34,016 bases of DNA from Desulfobacteraceae bacterium (GTDB lineage Bacteria; Desulfobacterota; Desulfobacteria; Desulfobacterales; JAABTS01). The position numbers and the translations under genes were made by a program. This document shows, piece after piece, positions 24,268 through 33,582 of this stretch. The stretch lies in the NCBI GenBank assembly GCA_011389735.1, contig JAABTS010000055.1:1-34016 (forward strand), in the 5' to 3' direction. The notes under the pieces are model-generated. The model worked only from the letters and a program-made list of their open reading frames with translations. It did no database searches and was not told where the DNA came from. Position 1 is the stretch's first letter, and each line of letters starts with the position of its first letter.

Positions 24268-27200
24268 TTAAAAACCAAAACCGATCACGGTCACATCGTC
24301 CTGACGGTCATAGGATCCCTTGTACTCATCGAATGAATCCAGAAGAATTTGTTTTCGGTCGTTAAAAGAAATGCTATCCATGGACGCCAGCATTTCCCGT
24401 AATCGTTTTTTACCGAAGCTGCGCCCTTTTTCCCCTCCTAACTGATCCGTATAGCCGTCCGAAAAAAGGTAAAAAGCGTCTCCGGATCGGATATCGATAT
24501 CGTGATTGGAAAAATCGTGGTCCATATTGGCCCGCTTATATCCGATGCTTTGTTTGTCTCCTGCAATGACGGAAACGGCGCCGTCAAAAACACGAAATAA
24601 AGGAAACCGGGCCCCGGAATATGTTAGCAGACGGTTTGCTGGATCTATTCTACATACAGCCGCATCGAGTCCATCGTCGGATATGGCGTAAGGGGTGTCC
24701 TGCTGAAGAGATGTTTTTACAATGAAATTGAGCCGTTTTAAAATAACTGCGGGATCCATGCACCGTTCGGTAACAGTGATCTGTTTTAATCCGGATGATG
24801 CGATCATAGTCATCAGGGCGCCGGGAACGCCATGCCCTGTGCAGTCCACCATCGCCAGAAGAATAATGTCTTCGAACAATTCAGCGAAAAACATGTCCCC
24901 GCCGACGATATCCCGGGGCATCCAAATAATAAAGCATTTGGGGAGCCTGGTTTTCAGTTCTTCCGTATTTGGCAGAAGAGACTCCTGAATACGTTTGGCG
25001 TATTCGATGCTTTGCCTGATTTTCCGGTTGTAGGCTTCGACTTCATCGAGCACCCGGTTCAATTTGATATTTTTGAGGTTCAATTCCCGTGTACGTTCCT
25101 CCACTTTTTGCTCGAGGGTTTTTGAGTATTCTTCGAGTTTTTGGGAAGCCTGTTTCAAATTTTGATAAAGGCTCGCGTTTTCAATAGAAATCGCCATTTG
25201 AGAAGAAAGCAGGGTCAACAGTTCGAGCCGTTCCGGAGTGAACGCTCCAGTGGTCAGGTTATTTTCAAGGTATACCACGCCGGTCAGTTTTCCCCGGTAA
25301 ACCAATGGAATGCATAGTATGGACTTCGGTTGAAGCTTGATCACATACGGATCGTTTATAAAGGCTCCGTCATTCACGGCGTCGTTCAGAACCACGCTTT
25401 CCCGGGCATGAATGACAAAATTCATAATGGAAAAAGGCAGGAGCGGCCTGGCTTTGAAATACGCACCGGGTTCGGCCGGGATGGCTTGAAGCGTTCTGAT
25501 TCGATCCGATTCGGCGTCGGCTTCGGCTTCGATAAAATAACGTCCCTCTTTTTGCAGGATCAAAAGCCCTTTCTGAGCACCGGCGTTTTCGATCACGATA
25601 CGCATCACTTTTTCGAGCAAGTGGGACAGTTCAATTTCTCCTGAAATAGCCTGAGACGATTTCAAGACCGTTGCGATGTCCAATATTTGTGAATTTCCAC
25701 TGGTGGTCGTGAACGAAACCGTGGCTTGATTGTGATCCGAATAGTGGGCTTGATCCACGGGGGAAAAGTTTAGCAGTTCGACCGATTCTTGTTCAAGGTG
25801 TTTCGCTTTGGCGGCCGCGCCCCATTTTATATAATTATAATGGGCGTCCTTGATAAAAACTCTTGCGATTTTCAAGTCGCCTTTCTTGTAATAAAAACGG
25901 GCTATCAATTCATTGGCGAGGGCTTCGTCCTGGACGTAACGGTTTTGCTTCGCAAAACGAAGGGACTGCTTATAATAATCCAGGGCTTTGTGTTCATTTC
26001 CGGTAAGACGCGCCAATTCAGCTTTCACAAGACACCATTTATGGAAATGGTTCATGGGCGAATGTTTGACGATTTGTTTTAATTTACGCTGGTTTCCGGC
26101 CACTTTTTTCAAAATTTCCTTACGCTGCTTTTTTAACGCAGACTCATACAGCGCCAGCCTGGATAAAGAATCAAAACAATAAAAAATGGGAACGGTCATG
26201 GTTCCCACCTGGCCTTCGAGATACCTTTCCGCTATCACGGCGTTTTGAACAGCTTCCTCATGCTCGCCGAACAAATAACAAATGAACAGTTTGATAAAAT
26301 GAAGATAGCAGATGCCGACACGTTCATTGGTTTCCATATGAATCGGCAACATTTTATTTTCGTCATAAACCTCTCCTATCAGCCTCAACGGATTTTTCGA
26401 TCGTCCCATCAGATTCAACACGGCCTGCCAGATCATTTCATACCAGTGTTGAGGAATTTCCTGGTTCAAACGCTTGACCGAAGGCATATATTCCCTGATT
26501 TCCGATTCAATCGCCATAAGGTTCCTGCCTACCCAGAATGAATAACCCGCGAAAGAAAATGCGGCGATTCCGGCGTACTCCAAATCCCCGGTTTCCAGGC
26601 CTTTCCGATACGCTTCCGCCAGAGGAGTGAGCGATTCTCGGGCGTGTTCTTTGAAATGCCGGATAAACGTATTGAAAATGTTTATGGTACGGCATTCAAT
26701 TTCCCTGTCGTCGGGGCGGCCCAGCAACATCAAGGACGCAGCGCCGAACCGGTATCCCATGTCCACATCGTTGATGAACGCGCATAGAATAACGCCGTAA
26801 GCAGCGTAGGAATAAGTGGAAAACGAAGTGTTGCCGTATCTTAACGATAATTGAGTCATTTTAAGCGCGATAATCGGCATTAAATTGGGCATGGCGATAT
26901 AAGCGGCGTGACCGACAACGGATAAAATTCTGGTAATCGCCAGCAGGCCGGGGTCGGTCATTCTTTTCAAATTGACAAGGCCCTCCGGGTTTTTACCTCT
27001 CAACGCCAGTTTTGTTTTGATAATTTCCGACAAAACATGAATTTTATTGGGGTTACTCGGAAGTTTCAGACCCAGTTGTTTTAGAACATCCTGGGCCAGA
27101 CGGATAGCGTCCATGAGCCGGTTTTGGGCCATGAGCGACCTGATGGCGACCTCCCAGGCTTTTTCTTTGTCCAGCAAGGTTTTTGCATTTTCCCGGACAT

Positions 27201-29685
27201 CCCTGGTTAATTGCTCCATAAGTTCGAAATCTCCGGCAAGATAGGCGGATTCGGAAGCTTCATCGTAAAGGGCGAGAGTCGTGTAATATCTTCTGTCCCA
27301 GGGGTTTTTCCCCAACAATTGAACTCCGTTAAGTAAAAATGTGAGCGCTGATTTGTAAGCCGCTGACAATTTCGCGCGTTTACCGGCCAAAAGATTCATT
27401 TCCGCCAGATCATCCCGCTCATCCTGTGATTCAATAAGGGATGATCCGATATTTAAATGATTCACGATAGCGAAAATGCGTACTTCTTTTTTGTTTTTCG
27501 TTCTCTGGTGCAGCAGCCGTCCAATTTTCAAATGCTGGGACATTTTTTCCGATTCCGATAGCAACGAATAGGCGGCTTCCTGAACCCGGTCATGTGAAAA
27601 TTTCATTATGGTTCGGCCAGTACCGGGGTCTCCCGGAGCTTTTGCTTCGATGTTTTCGGTATCGGAATCCGCTGTTGTCCGGCCGCTTTTGATGATCAGA
27701 CCTTCGGATAGTGCGTTTTCGAGATGTTGCGCTAAAGCGCCGTGTGAAATTTCAGTAACGAGCGACACGGTTTCAATATCGAATTTATTGCCGACACAGG
27801 CCGCCCGGCAAAGAATTTTCCGGGTTTCCGGATCGAGCCGTTCGATCCTGGACGACATCATCAGAACGACATTGTCCGTGATATCCCGCGACCGGATTAG
27901 TTCCGAATCCCATCGCCATTCCCCCTCGCCGGCGTCGAAAACAAGACAGCCTTCTGTTTGCAGTTGTTTAAGAAATTCTCCGATAAAAAATGGATTACCG
28001 TTGGTTTTCGAAAGGATCAGTTCTGAAAGATCGCTCGCCGATTCCCTGTCACACGATAAGGTTTCCGCGACCAGCAAATTGACCTGTGATGCGGATAAGG
28101 GCGAAAGTTTGATATGTTGACGGACGATTCCGATTTTTTCCATAAAATCCATCGTCATCGTCAGAGGATGGGTCGAATCGACTTCATTGTCCCGATAAGC
28201 GCCGATAAACATAAGATAGCGGTTTTCCTGATCCATCGACAACTTACGAAGCAGTTGAAAAGTGGCGGAATCCGCCCATTGGAGGTCATCCAGGAATAGT
28301 ATCAGCGGTGATTCCTGGACGGCGACGGCTCGCACGAAATTTTGAAAAATCAGATTGAATCGATTCTGGCTTTCGGCCGGAGAAAGAGGAGGCGGATCGG
28401 GTTGCGGGCCGATAATACGTTCCAGATCGGGAATTATGTCCAAAACAATCTGTCCGTTGGGGCCCAATGCCCCCATGATTCGTTTTCGCCACAGATCAAG
28501 CGCTGAATGGCTTTGGCTCAGAAGCTGCCGTACTAAATCCGTGAACGCCGATATAAACGCACTGTATGGGATATCCCGTTGTAAGGGATCAAATTTGCCG
28601 GAAATAAATCTAGGGCGGATATTGCTTTGACGCTCGGCCTCAGACAATGCGGCTGTCTTTCTGAATTCAAACACCAGAGCCGATTTCCCGATACCTGAAT
28701 ATCCCTCCACGAACACATTTGTCATTCGTCCGGCCCTGACCTGCATATAGGCGTTTTTAAGCGTTTGCAGCGCCCCTTCTCTTCCATACAATTTTTTGGG
28801 AATACGAAGCCGTCCCGGAGTGTCTTTACGCCCGATATCGAACCGGAACGAGGTTTTACCGTTTTTATAGGCTTCGATACATTGGAGCAGGTCTGAATGA
28901 ATTCCGTTCGCGCTCTGATATCTGTTTTCAGGATTTTTCGACATCAGTTTCATCACGATAGCGGACAGGGCTTCAGGAATTTCCGGATTGATTTTCATCG
29001 GATCCGGAGGCGGTTTGGCGATGTGGCAATGCACCATTTCCATTGGATCTTCGTTTGTGAAGGGGAGTCTCCGGGTCAGCAATTCATAAAGAGTTACCCC
29101 AAAGGAATAGTAATCCGTTCGGTAATCCACGGATCGGTTCAAACGGCCGGTTTGTTCGGGGGAGATATAAGCAAGCGTCCCTTCCAGCCTTTCATGATGT
29201 ATATCTTCGGCGTCTTCATGATTGACGTCCATTGCGATCCCGAAATCGATTATCTGAATTTCGGGAATTCCGGACACCAGAATTATATTCGACGGATTGA
29301 TATCCCGATGAATGATTCCGGATTGGTGTACTTTAGATAAAATATCGATAATCGCAGCTCCGATATTCAAAATTTTTGGAATATCAAGCCCTTTGGAACC
29401 GATTATCGATTTTAATACCGTTCCGCCCCTGTCTTCGAAAATAATGGCCTGGCGGCCGTCAATGATATCCTTTTTTATAGCCCGGATAACGCCGTTGTTT
29501 CGGAATCGGGAGGTGATTTCATATTCTTGTTTGAACCTGCGGATTTCATCCGGATCAGGATATTCTTTTCGTAAGGTTTTAATAATTACGGGAAGGTTTC
29601 GGCTCTCGACGACCGCACGACGAATAGTCGTGCCGGTGCTTTCATAGATAATTTGAATGTTTTTATAATCGGAAATGGAAGCCAT
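24268..29685 (-). CDS. Giant Ser/Thr kinase - AAA ATPase - GAF - SpoIIE phosphatase signalling protein
   Basis: This 1805-residue protein is cytoplasmic, with no signal or clear membrane segment. Residues 1-275 form a eukaryotic-type kinase: Lys36 in VIIKTLR, HRDINPSN (from 126), DFG (147-149) and an SPEQTG activation segment. From about 300 a predicted-ATPase module (COG3899 type) begins, with P-loop GYSGIGKS (328-335) and FLDDLQWAD as Walker B, followed by a long helical-repeat region to about 1330. A GAF domain (about 1345-1500), a coiled coil, then a C-terminal SpoIIE/PP2C-type phosphatase (about 1575-1805; MVDCTGHGVPGALM, DDVTVIGF) complete it. Relatives often end in a histidine kinase instead. 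ATG 29685 is preferred to 29760 because AGGG lies about 5 nt upstream and the kinase fold starts there. One chain thus holds both kinase and phosphatase. Confidence 0.92.
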   Translation of the reverse strand: MASISDYKNIQIIYESTGTTIRRAVVESRNLPVIIKTLRKEYPDPDEIRRFKQEYEITSRFRNNGVIRAIKKDIIDGRQAIIFEDRGGTVLKSIIGSKGLDIPKILNIGAAIIDILSKVHQSGIIHRDINPSNIILVSGIPEIQIIDFGIAMDVNHEDAEDIHHERLEGTLAYISPEQTGRLNRSVDYRTDYYSFGVTLYELLTRRLPFTNEDPMEMVHCHIAKPPPDPMKINPEIPEALSAIVMKLMSKNPENRYQSANGIHSDLLQCIEAYKNGKTSFRFDIGRKDTPGRLRIPKKLYGREGALQTLKNAYMQVRAGRMTNVFVEGYSGIGKSALVFEFRKTAALSEAERQSNIRPRFISGKFDPLQRDIPYSAFISAFTDLVRQLLSQSHSALDLWRKRIMGALGPNGQIVLDIIPDLERIIGPQPDPPPLSPAESQNRFNLIFQNFVRAVAVQESPLILFLDDLQWADSATFQLLRKLSMDQENRYLMFIGAYRDNEVDSTHPLTMTMDFMEKIGIVRQHIKLSPLSASQVNLLVAETLSCDRESASDLSELILSKTNGNPFFIGEFLKQLQTEGCLVFDAGEGEWRWDSELIRSRDITDNVVLMMSSRIERLDPETRKILCRAACVGNKFDIETVSLVTEISHGALAQHLENALSEGLIIKSGRTTADSDTENIEAKAPGDPGTGRTIMKFSHDRVQEAAYSLLSESEKMSQHLKIGRLLHQRTKNKKEVRIFAIVNHLNIGSSLIESQDERDDLAEMNLLAGKRAKLSAAYKSALTFLLNGVQLLGKNPWDRRYYTTLALYDEASESAYLAGDFELMEQLTRDVRENAKTLLDKEKAWEVAIRSLMAQNRLMDAIRLAQDVLKQLGLKLPSNPNKIHVLSEIIKTKLALRGKNPEGLVNLKRMTDPGLLAITRILSVVGHAAYIAMPNLMPIIALKMTQLSLRYGNTSFSTYSYAAYGVILCAFINDVDMGYRFGAASLMLLGRPDDREIECRTINIFNTFIRHFKEHARESLTPLAEAYRKGLETGDLEYAGIAAFSFAGYSFWVGRNLMAIESEIREYMPSVKRLNQEIPQHWYEMIWQAVLNLMGRSKNPLRLIGEVYDENKMLPIHMETNERVGICYLHFIKLFICYLFGEHEEAVQNAVIAERYLEGQVGTMTVPIFYCFDSLSRLALYESALKKQRKEILKKVAGNQRKLKQIVKHSPMNHFHKWCLVKAELARLTGNEHKALDYYKQSLRFAKQNRYVQDEALANELIARFYYKKGDLKIARVFIKDAHYNYIKWGAAAKAKHLEQESVELLNFSPVDQAHYSDHNQATVSFTTTSGNSQILDIATVLKSSQAISGEIELSHLLEKVMRIVIENAGAQKGLLILQKEGRYFIEAEADAESDRIRTLQAIPAEPGAYFKARPLLPFSIMNFVIHARESVVLNDAVNDGAFINDPYVIKLQPKSILCIPLVYRGKLTGVVYLENNLTTGAFTPERLELLTLLSSQMAISIENASLYQNLKQASQKLEEYSKTLEQKVEERTRELNLKNIKLNRVLDEVEAYNRKIRQSIEYAKRIQESLLPNTEELKTRLPKCFIIWMPRDIVGGDMFFAELFEDIILLAMVDCTGHGVPGALMTMIASSGLKQITVTERCMDPAVILKRLNFIVKTSLQQDTPYAISDDGLDAAVCRIDPANRLLTYSGARFPLFRVFDGAVSVIAGDKQSIGYKRANMDHDFSNHDIDIRSGDAFYLFSDGYTDQLGGEKGRSFGKKRLREMLASMDSISFNDRKQILLDSFDEYKGSYDRQDDVTVIGFGF

Positions 29686-29879
29686 ATCGCCCTGAAAAAC
29701 CGTTGTTTTTTTAATGAGCCGAGTCTTTGAAACATTAGCAGGGTGGAAGCGTGATGTCAATCAAACTTGCACAAACTTAACGGCTTGAATATAATGCAAA
29801 TAGTGAATGATTTGAGTTTTTGTCGATGTTTTTGAGTCTCGAAAGCGGCAAGAAGGGGTAAGCAAGAAAAAAATCGCAT

Positions 29880-30635
29880 TCATTCGGTAAAAATAAGTTT
29901 GCTTAAATCCACAAACGTGTCAACCACGACATCGGGGACAATATCTCCCACGTCGCTTACTTTGGATACGCCGGTCAATATCAGTACGGACCGAATTCCG
30001 GAATTTTTTCCCGCCTGGATATCCGTAACAATATTGTCCCCGACGATGATCAGTTCTTCGGGATCAATGTCGAGTCGGCGAAGCGCAATATCCATAATGG
30101 GTTTTTCGGGCTTTCCGATTACCAGCGGATCCTTTTCCGTGGCAATTCGAAGAGATTCCACAATCGATCCGTTTCCCGGAGATATTCCTTCTTCCGAAAT
30201 AGCGAACGGATCCATGTTGGTGGCTACAAAACACGATCCGTTCCTGATAAAACGGCAGGCTTTCACCAGTTTATCATAAGTGAGTTCGGGGTCAAGACCG
30301 ACAAAGACATATTCGGGCGATGTTTCGGAATAGGTGAATCCCGCGTCGACAAGGGGTTTCCGCAGACCTTCCTGGCCTATGTAATAAAATCCGCCCGGTT
30401 CAAGGTATTCTGCTGCGGCTTGTGACGATGTCAACACTTCCGACGGTTTTGCAGGCACGCCGATGTCATTGAGCCGTCCGGCGATTTCCGCCGTGGTTTT
30501 ATTCGCACGATTGGTTACATATAAAATGCGGATGTTATTACTCCGGATGCGGTCAATCAGTTCGACCGCCCCGGGCACCGGAGTCTCGCCGATATACACC
30601 GTTCCGTCAAGATCGAATATAACCCCTTTTATCAT
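29880..30635 (-). CDS. HAD-superfamily phosphatase, NagD/HAD-IIA type
   Basis: The protein is 251 residues from ATG 30635; an in-frame ATG at 30665 would add ten residues, and neither has a strong ribosome binding site. HAD-IIA enzymes such as NagD dephosphorylate small phospho-compounds (nucleotide, sugar or glycerol phosphates). All four motifs are present: nucleophile and acid in FDLDGTVYIG (D8, D10), YVTNRANKT, the lysine in IGKPEKP, and VGDNIVTDI for metal binding. The C2-type cap lies between motifs II and III (about 70-175). The actual substrate cannot be told from the sequence. It lies 57 bp upstream of nothing on its own strand except the 115-codon gene's stop (30693), so it may be the last gene of that transcript. 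Confidence 0.93.
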   Translation of the reverse strand: MIKGVIFDLDGTVYIGETPVPGAVELIDRIRSNNIRILYVTNRANKTTAEIAGRLNDIGVPAKPSEVLTSSQAAAEYLEPGGFYYIGQEGLRKPLVDAGFTYSETSPEYVFVGLDPELTYDKLVKACRFIRNGSCFVATNMDPFAISEEGISPGNGSIVESLRIATEKDPLVIGKPEKPIMDIALRRLDIDPEELIIVGDNIVTDIQAGKNSGIRSVLILTGVSKVSDVGDIVPDVVVDTFVDLSKLIFTE

Positions 30636-30692
30636 TGAAACGCTCTGTATAATTTGGTTAAACATGGAGGGCTTGCAACCCTGAAAAACGTC

Positions 30693-31040
30693 TTATTTCG
30701 AAACGATGCGAATATCCTCCACCAGAAACGGCGTACAGCAAATACCCACGGACATTTTTTTTACCCATATCCGGTTCAATGTGGCGGTCTCCCCTTCCGG
30801 ATTCGTGATACTCGGAAGATTTTCGATATAAGAAATATCTTCTGTTTTGAATTCATAATACAAATTATGGGTGCTGTAGGGATCAGGTATCAGGATAACC
30901 ATGTCTTCGTCATGAGGATGTTTCAATAACGACCCGCAAAATGAAACATGGTTTTTTTTCAGAGTATCTATATTCCTCTTTCTGCTGTAAGTTTCGATTT
31001 CAAACTTTTCCGCTTTTTGAAGATAATGCGTAATCGCCAT
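30693..31040 (-). CDS. Small conserved-looking protein of unknown function
   Basis: This 115-residue soluble protein has a very good start: GGAGGG lies directly upstream of ATG 31040 (GGAGGGTATATG). I do not recognise a family with confidence. Features are a helical, charged N-terminus (YLQKAEKFEIETYSRKRN), then a beta-rich core with KNHVSFCGSLLKHPHDEDMVILIPDP, YYEFKTEDISYIENLP and ATLNRIWVKK, ending in GICCTPFLVEDIRIV. The alternating strands and the absence of catalytic-looking clusters suggest a small beta barrel or binding protein. It lies between yceH (upstream, separated by a short palindrome) and the HAD phosphatase gene (57 bp downstream), all on the minus strand. Confidence 0.75.
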   Translation of the reverse strand: MAITHYLQKAEKFEIETYSRKRNIDTLKKNHVSFCGSLLKHPHDEDMVILIPDPYSTHNLYYEFKTEDISYIENLPSITNPEGETATLNRIWVKKMSVGICCTPFLVEDIRIVSK

Positions 31041-31111
31041 ATACCCTCCACTATGATCGATTATGGCCTTGATTCTGATTTAAGCCGAAGTTTTAGTTCA
31101 ATATTCGATAC

Positions 31112-31145
31112 AGGTTTTCATAAATTAAATTTCTGAAAACCTATA
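31112..31145. repeat. Short palindrome built from A/B repeat ends
   Basis: GGTTTTCA (31113-31120) and TGAAAACC (31134-31141) form a perfect 8-bp stem around an AT-rich loop, followed by TATAA. The sequence AATTTCTGAAAACCTATAA equals the right end of family A, so this looks like a repeat whose middle has been deleted. It lies just after the yceH stop (minus strand) and may act as a weak terminator. Confidence 0.6.
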
Positions 31146-31162
31146 ATAAGCGTTTGTTCAAT

Positions 31163-31822
31163 TTATTCAAACTGTTTTTTAAAATCAGCGAAATCTCTTT
31201 TAAGTGCGCCAACTTCTATGCGCAAAGCTTCGACCGTTTCTTCCAGAGCGCTAATTCGGGCGTCTCTTTCACCGGATACGGATCTCGATGCTTCATTTGA
31301 AAAAACGCCGGCGATTTCGGATGGGGAGTCACACTGCGGATCTCCCGACATACGATGGATGTATCGGATCTCTTTTCTGCCCGGCCGTTTCGGAAGCTTC
31401 GTGATAAGTTCCATTTCCTCGAGTTCCGCCAGCGTCATATTGACCGCCTCAAGATTTGTAAACTGATGCATCCGTTCCGTCCGGCTCCGTAATTCTCCCG
31501 CTGTCTGAGGCCCTCTGAGCAATAAAACACATAGAATCGCGGATTCCCGTTTGACAAAGTTCCTTTCCCGGGTGAATCGTTCTTCATATTTCGAAACCCG
31601 GCCGACATCGCTTTTTAAGACCAGCTTTTTGTCTATAAGGCCCGACAAAGCGTTCAGAACTGTGTTTTCGTCATAATCGACCACGGGGCTACGATTCGAT
31701 TTCTGATTGCAGGCGTTTAAAAGCGTGTTCAAGGACAACGGATAATTTTCCGGGGTTGTCATTTGTTTTTCGAGCAAACACCCAAACACCCTTGCTTCCG
31801 CTTCATTCAGCTCAAAATCCAT
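31163..31822 (-). CDS. yceH: YceH family (UPF0502, DUF480) protein
   Basis: This 219-residue protein belongs to the DUF480/YceH family, made of two winged-helix domains and found mainly in proteobacteria; its molecular role is not established. The family start is clear (LNEAEARVFGCLLEKQMTTPENYPLSLN), followed by the first-domain ACNQKSNRSPVVDYDE and second-domain ILCVLLLRGPQTAGELRSRTERMHQF. The C-terminal 35 residues form a short coiled coil (ALEETVEALRIEVGALKRDF), as in relatives. The length is normal (E. coli about 215). The ATG lies 2 nt after the stop of the FAD dehydrogenase gene, with GGAG inside that gene's last codons, so the two are co-transcribed and coupled. Confidence 0.93.
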   Translation of the reverse strand: MDFELNEAEARVFGCLLEKQMTTPENYPLSLNTLLNACNQKSNRSPVVDYDENTVLNALSGLIDKKLVLKSDVGRVSKYEERFTRERNFVKRESAILCVLLLRGPQTAGELRSRTERMHQFTNLEAVNMTLAELEEMELITKLPKRPGRKEIRYIHRMSGDPQCDSPSEIAGVFSNEASRSVSGERDARISALEETVEALRIEVGALKRDFADFKKQFE

Positions 31823-31824
31823 AT

Positions 31825-33213
31825 CTAACGCTCCAACGAACTTTTTTCAATTATAGCTTTGGCCGGGATCAGACCGGTAGCGCTTGCGGAAACAATGTTT
31901 CCCGCCACGCCCGGGCCGTCTCCGGCGACATACATGCCTCTAATCTTGGTTTCCAGTTTGGCCGAGGTTTCCACCTGAGTCGCAAAAAATTTGATTTCAG
32001 GAGCGTAGAGCAGGGTTTCATCGTTGGACACCCCCGGAACCACATAATTCAATTTCTCCAGACCTTCTATAATGTTTGTCAATATTCGTTCCGGAAGAGC
32101 CATGGCGATATCGCCGCAAACCACGTCCGTCAATGTCGGCGTGATATAGCTTTTTCGAACGCGTCCCCAGGTGCTGCGACGGCCTCGTTTTAAATCGCCG
32201 AATCTTTGAAGAATCGGCTTGCCGCCGCCGATCAGCGACGCCAGGTTGCCGATCGCCTCTCCATAAGACTGATTGTCCGTGATCGGTTCCGTAAGCACGA
32301 CTTTGGACAGGAAAGCGAAATTGGTGCTTTCCGATTTTTTATGCAGATAGGCGTGTCCATTGACACAAACAAAGTGATTATAGTTTTCGATGGACACGAA
32401 TCCACCGCTGTTGGTGCAGAATGTCCGCGTCTGATCGTCATATTTTTGGGTTTGAACAAAAAAGGTCGGATCATAAATAATATCACACAGATCATGCATG
32501 ATGTCGTTGTGTACTTCGACTCGAACGCCGACTTCGATACCTCTGTGAGTTTTACCGATACCATACTTGCCCGTCAAATGCCCCACCCAATCGGCTCCCA
32601 CTCTCCCCGGAGCCAAAATGACATTTTTTGCGCGATAACGCGATTTGTTGGTGACCACCCCTTTAGCGGCTCCGTTCTCAACAATCACGTCTATGACTTC
32701 TTCCGCCGTATGGATTTCCACATTACGTGTTCTGATGTAATCTTCCATCCCGGCGATATAATCCGGCAAGCAGTCGCTTCCAAGATGTTTTTGTTTAATG
32801 ATGAGAAGCTCAACGCCGTATTTTCGAGCCTCTTTTCGAATCTTTTTGGCCGCCTCGACATTAGTCGGATATACCGGCCCGGTCATCCCGAATTTGTTAA
32901 ATATTTGTTCCGTTTCATCGATCAGATCCCGGGCTTCGGGAACAGATAAAAATTGACTGAGATCGGTCTTCCCCAGTTTATAAATATAATTCAGCTTGCC
33001 GTCGGAAAAAAGCCCGGCGCCTCCGATACCGCAAAGAATATTACATGGCTTGCATCTCAGGCATTTATTGAGTTCATTGCTCGGACACTTTCTGTTCACG
33101 GGCGACTTGCCCTTTTCAATCAACAAAACGCTGAGATCCGAATTTTCGGTGATATAGTACGCCGAAAAAAGGCCTGCGGGGCCGCCTCCGACAATGATGA
33201 CATCATATTCCAT
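31825..33213 (-). CDS. FAD-dependent dehydrogenase, COG2509 type
   Basis: This 462-residue flavoprotein is predicted to be a cytoplasmic oxidoreductase. The N-terminal dinucleotide-binding motif is DVIIVGGGPAGLFSAYY (4-20). A cysteine-rich segment follows, CPSNELNKCLRCKPCNILCG (43-62), then GGAGLFSDGKLN, which is characteristic of this family. Further FAD-contacting parts are VILAPGRVG and the late GMYVAGDGPGVAGNIVSASATG. The substrate is unknown for the family; the Cys cluster could bind metal or a cluster, or be redox-active. A TATAAT-like sequence (33221-33226, minus) sits only 7 nt before the ATG, with no ribosome binding site, so the message may be nearly leaderless. It is the first gene of a pair with yceH. 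Confidence 0.9.
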   Translation of the reverse strand: MEYDVIIVGGGPAGLFSAYYITENSDLSVLLIEKGKSPVNRKCPSNELNKCLRCKPCNILCGIGGAGLFSDGKLNYIYKLGKTDLSQFLSVPEARDLIDETEQIFNKFGMTGPVYPTNVEAAKKIRKEARKYGVELLIIKQKHLGSDCLPDYIAGMEDYIRTRNVEIHTAEEVIDVIVENGAAKGVVTNKSRYRAKNVILAPGRVGADWVGHLTGKYGIGKTHRGIEVGVRVEVHNDIMHDLCDIIYDPTFFVQTQKYDDQTRTFCTNSGGFVSIENYNHFVCVNGHAYLHKKSESTNFAFLSKVVLTEPITDNQSYGEAIGNLASLIGGGKPILQRFGDLKRGRRSTWGRVRKSYITPTLTDVVCGDIAMALPERILTNIIEGLEKLNYVVPGVSNDETLLYAPEIKFFATQVETSAKLETKIRGMYVAGDGPGVAGNIVSASATGLIPAKAIIEKSSLER

Positions 33214-33287
33214 AATTCACATTATAAGGCAAACAATTCCCGGAAACCGGCCGGATTTTCCCGAAACGGATATCATGCCTTCGTATT

Positions 33288-33546
33288 TTTACTGTGAAAT
33301 TCATTTTATGTTATGGAGTGGTCGTTTCAGATCATGATTGTTATTAATTCTCTCACGGAGGCACGGAGGCACGGAGGCACGGAGTTTTTTCTCTGTGCCT
33401 CTGTGCCTCTGTGCCTCTGTGCCTCTGTGCCTCTGTGCCTCTGTGCCTTTGTGAGAAATATTTAACCCTTGGCAAAAGACTCAACCCGTTTACTGTGAAA
33501 CTCATTTCATGATACGGGGTGATCGTTTCCGATCATGTTCGTTATT
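33288..33546 (+). repeat. Pair of 58-bp direct repeats flanking an octamer array
   Basis: Positions 33288-33345 and 33489-33546 are about 49/58 identical: both start TTTACTGTGAAA, contain GATCATG and end GTTATT. They are 143 bp apart and enclose the octamer inverted array. No gene lies here. They could be duplicated target or element ends, or separate copies of a short interspersed repeat. Confidence 0.75.
33354..33454. repeat. Inverted array of octamer repeats
   Basis: The left arm has four tandem CACGGAGG units (last one truncated), followed by a TTTTTT spacer. The right arm has seven tandem CTCTGTGC units plus one variant, CTTTGTGA. The arms are complementary in register except for one position per unit, which in RNA would be a G-U pair, so a transcript of either strand could fold into a long hairpin. 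The unequal unit numbers suggest slippage. Confidence 0.85.
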
Positions 33547-33582
33547 TGCAACATTTCAACACCCGGCCAATTTCGCCCAATG

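Noticed and set aside
24268-29685. Histidine kinase domain at the C-terminus of the giant kinase, as in many relatives
   Set aside because: The C-terminus instead shows VDCTGHGVPGALM and DDVTVIGF, typical of SpoIIE/PP2C phosphatases; no N or G boxes are present.
33354-33454. Octamer array considered as a CRISPR or a simple rho-independent terminator
   Set aside because: There are no spacers, and the long repeated arms with a T6 loop rather than a trailing T-run do not fit a terminator.
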